Shown here piece after piece: positions 5,569 to 6,796 of a DNA stretch of 6,796 nucleotides. The notes beneath the pieces are model-generated. The model was not told where the DNA came from, did not search any database, and worked only from the letters and a program-made list of their open reading frames with translations. The position numbers and the translations under genes were made by a program. Origin of the DNA: Rhodanobacteraceae bacterium (GTDB lineage: Bacteria; Pseudomonadota; Gammaproteobacteria; Xanthomonadales; Rhodanobacteraceae); the NCBI GenBank assembly GCA_025928735.1, contig JAICIW010000126.1:1-6796 (forward strand), read 5' to 3'. The first letter of the stretch is position 1; every line of letters begins with the position of its first letter.

Positions 5569-5593
5569 GTTGTTCTCCTGTCTCAAGGACGAT

Positions 5594-5674
5594 GCAGGGC
5601 GGAAGGAGCCGCGCAGCGGCGTATCCCGCCGCAGGCGAGACACGGCGGGATTTGTTGCGCTGCTCCCGCCCTAC
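5594..5674. repeat. Nested inverted repeat (REP-like) upstream of the dehydrogenase
   Basis: The outer arms carry the core GCAGGGCGG (5594-5602) and GTAGGGCGGG in reverse complement (5665-5674). Inside them lies a perfect 9-bp pair, ATCCCGCCG (5623-5631) and CGGCGGGAT (5643-5651), around an 11-base loop. Intermediate GAGC-N-GCGCA segments also pair in part. The element fills most of the 177-bp gap between the GMC oxidase stop codon and the dehydrogenase start. It shares its core with the pair at 4459-4529, so the dehydrogenase gene is bracketed by related elements. It might reduce read-through or protect mRNA ends. Confidence 0.75.
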
Positions 5675-5745
5675 GCTTTTGATCAGTGTTCATGCGTAAT
5701 CAAATCTCTTTTGGCCTCGCATCGCGCAAGTCAAAACCGCGCGAA

Positions 5746-6796
5746 TCACAACTCGCCTCGCGTGGCCATTTGCTTGATGCGAGCACCGGTGCGGCAGGCG
5801 ATCGCCTGGATCGTCAGCGACGGATTGACACCGCCGACGGTCGGGAACACCGACCCATCGCAGACCCACAAATTCGGAATGTCCCAACTGCGGCAATCGG
5901 CGTTCACCACGCTGGTTTCGGGGTCGTCGCCCATCCGCGCGGTACCATTGAGGTGGCAGGTGTCGTCCGCTTCGGCCCAGATGTCGCGCGCGCCGACGGC
6001 TTGCAGGCCACGCGTCATGAAATCGATCGAATGCTCGACCAGCGCCTTGTCGTTGTCGCAGAGTGAAAACGTCACGCGCGCGACCGGCAATCCGTATTGG
6101 TCCTTCTCGTCGGCCAGCGTGACGCGGTTGCGTTCCTGCGGCAGCGTTTCGCCGACGATCTTGAAGCCGGCCTGGTGGTTGTACTGCTGCATCTCGTGCA
6201 GCAGCGCATCGCCCCACAAACCATGGTTGCCAGCCTGCGTGGATGCCCACGCCTGCGGCAGCGGCCCCTGCGACATGAAGGCGTAGCCGCCGAAAAAATC
6301 CTTGCCTTCATCGCAGTAATTCCAATGCTCGGTGAGCGTCAGCGAAGGCGGCCCCTTGTACCAGCGGATTTCGTCGACCATCACGCCATACACGCCTTGG
6401 TTGGTCTGCGTCATCAGGTTCTTGCCAACCAGCCCGGAGCGATTGGCGAGACCGTCGGGGTGCCGCGCATCGGCCGAGTTCAGCAGCAGCCGTGGCGTCT
6501 CGATCGCGTAACCCGCCACCACGACGTTGCGCGCGCGCTGGAAGCGCCAGCGTCCTTCGCGCTGGTAATGCACGCCGGTCGCGCGATCCTTGTCGTTGAC
6601 CTCGACGCGGCCGGCCATCGCAAGGTCGCGGATTTCCGCGCCCGCCTTAACCGCGCGTGGGATCCACGTGACCAGCGCACTCTGCTTGGCGTTGGTCGCG
6701 CAGCCGGTGACACAGAATCCGCGATACACGCAGGGATGCGCGAGCCCGCGCGGCGCTGAAAGCGTGGCCAGCGGCGTTTCGGCCCACGCGATGCCC
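5746..6796 (-). CDS. GMC-family FAD-dependent oxidoreductase, N-terminus outside the window
   Basis: The visible 349 residues are the middle and C-terminal part of a glucose-methanol-choline oxidoreductase. The frame stays open to the right edge, so the FAD-binding GxGxxG start lies outside. Counting from the edge, CVYRGFCVTGC (22-32) followed by NAKQSA matches the cysteine-bearing segment of gluconate-2-dehydrogenase-like members. VVVAGYAIETPRLLLNS (91-107) is the conserved FAD-side strand and helix. The C-terminal domain has the catalytic His in CHLNGTARMG (H281), LWVCDGSVFPTVGGVNPS with the paired Asn (N324), and the closing helix SLTIQAIACRTG. Enzymes of this type oxidise alcohols or sugars and pass electrons to oxygen, quinone or a cytochrome partner; the substrate here cannot be read. 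The GTG at 6729 is internal, not the start. It is first in the minus-strand cluster that includes the anchored dehydrogenase and the transducer-like gene. Confidence 0.93.
   Translation of the reverse strand, partial: GIAWAETPLATLSAPRGLAHPCVYRGFCVTGCATNAKQSALVTWIPRAVKAGAEIRDLAMAGRVEVNDKDRATGVHYQREGRWRFQRARNVVVAGYAIETPRLLLNSADARHPDGLANRSGLVGKNLMTQTNQGVYGVMVDEIRWYKGPPSLTLTEHWNYCDEGKDFFGGYAFMSQGPLPQAWASTQAGNHGLWGDALLHEMQQYNHQAGFKIVGETLPQERNRVTLADEKDQYGLPVARVTFSLCDNDKALVEHSIDFMTRGLQAVGARDIWAEADDTCHLNGTARMGDDPETSVVNADCRSWDIPNLWVCDGSVFPTVGGVNPSLTIQAIACRTGARIKQMATRGEL

Noticed and set aside
5569..5643. N-terminal extension of the anchored dehydrogenase
   Set aside because: It would be coded by the left arm of the GC-rich repeat. 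The ATG at 5568 has AGGAG at ideal spacing.
5690..5740. Sigma-70-like TTGACT on the minus strand upstream of the anchored dehydrogenase
   Set aside because: No acceptable -10 hexamer lies 16-18 bp downstream; the best candidate, AAAGAG, is poor.
1..6796. CRISPR arrays, tRNA or rRNA genes, insertion sequence ends
   Set aside because: No regularly spaced repeats, no tRNA cloverleaf or rRNA stretch, and no transposase or paired terminal repeats with target duplications were seen.

Overview
The window is GC-rich, with compact Shine-Dalgarno-led genes, an NtrC-class sigma-54 activator, a lipid-modified EF-hand protein and a family of GTAGGGCGGG-type intergenic repeats. Together these suggest a proteobacterium, most plausibly a gammaproteobacterium of the Lysobacterales (Rhodanobacter/Xanthomonas type). 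That placement is an inference from style and gene content; no rRNA or other phylogenetic marker is present.

Layout, left to right. Positions 1-331 hold no gene I can support. Three genes then lie on the minus strand. Read in transcription order they are an EF-hand lipoprotein (3400-2972), a YghA-like short-chain dehydrogenase with a lysine-rich N-terminal tail (2884-1871), and a complete NtrC-family response regulator (1717-332) with no histidine kinase beside it. Positions 3401-3791 are a 391-bp divergent regulatory region. It carries two near-consensus sigma-54 (-24/-12) promoters, one per strand, with three palindromes between them. The rightward promoter serves an unrecognised 84-residue protein (3792-4046). 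Converging on it is a second minus-strand cluster. In transcription order this is a GMC-family flavin oxidoreductase cut by the right window edge (6796-5746), a second short-chain dehydrogenase with a C-terminal membrane segment (5568-4495), and a homologue of the Anabaena sensory rhodopsin transducer (4446-4063). No rhodopsin gene is present. Inverted pairs of a GC-rich repeat sit on both sides of this second dehydrogenase, and one of them supplies its last codons.

How the parts may work together (inference). The lipoprotein and the 84-residue protein look like members of one sigma-54 regulon controlled from the shared intergenic region. The NtrC-like regulator is the obvious candidate activator; it may be co-transcribed with the lipoprotein and so feed back on itself. 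The GMC oxidase, dehydrogenase and transducer-like protein form a redox cluster. That fits the idea that transducer-family proteins without a rhodopsin bind small molecules such as sugars. The two most interesting signals are the divergent sigma-54 promoter pair and the rhodopsin-free transducer homologue in an oxidoreductase cluster.
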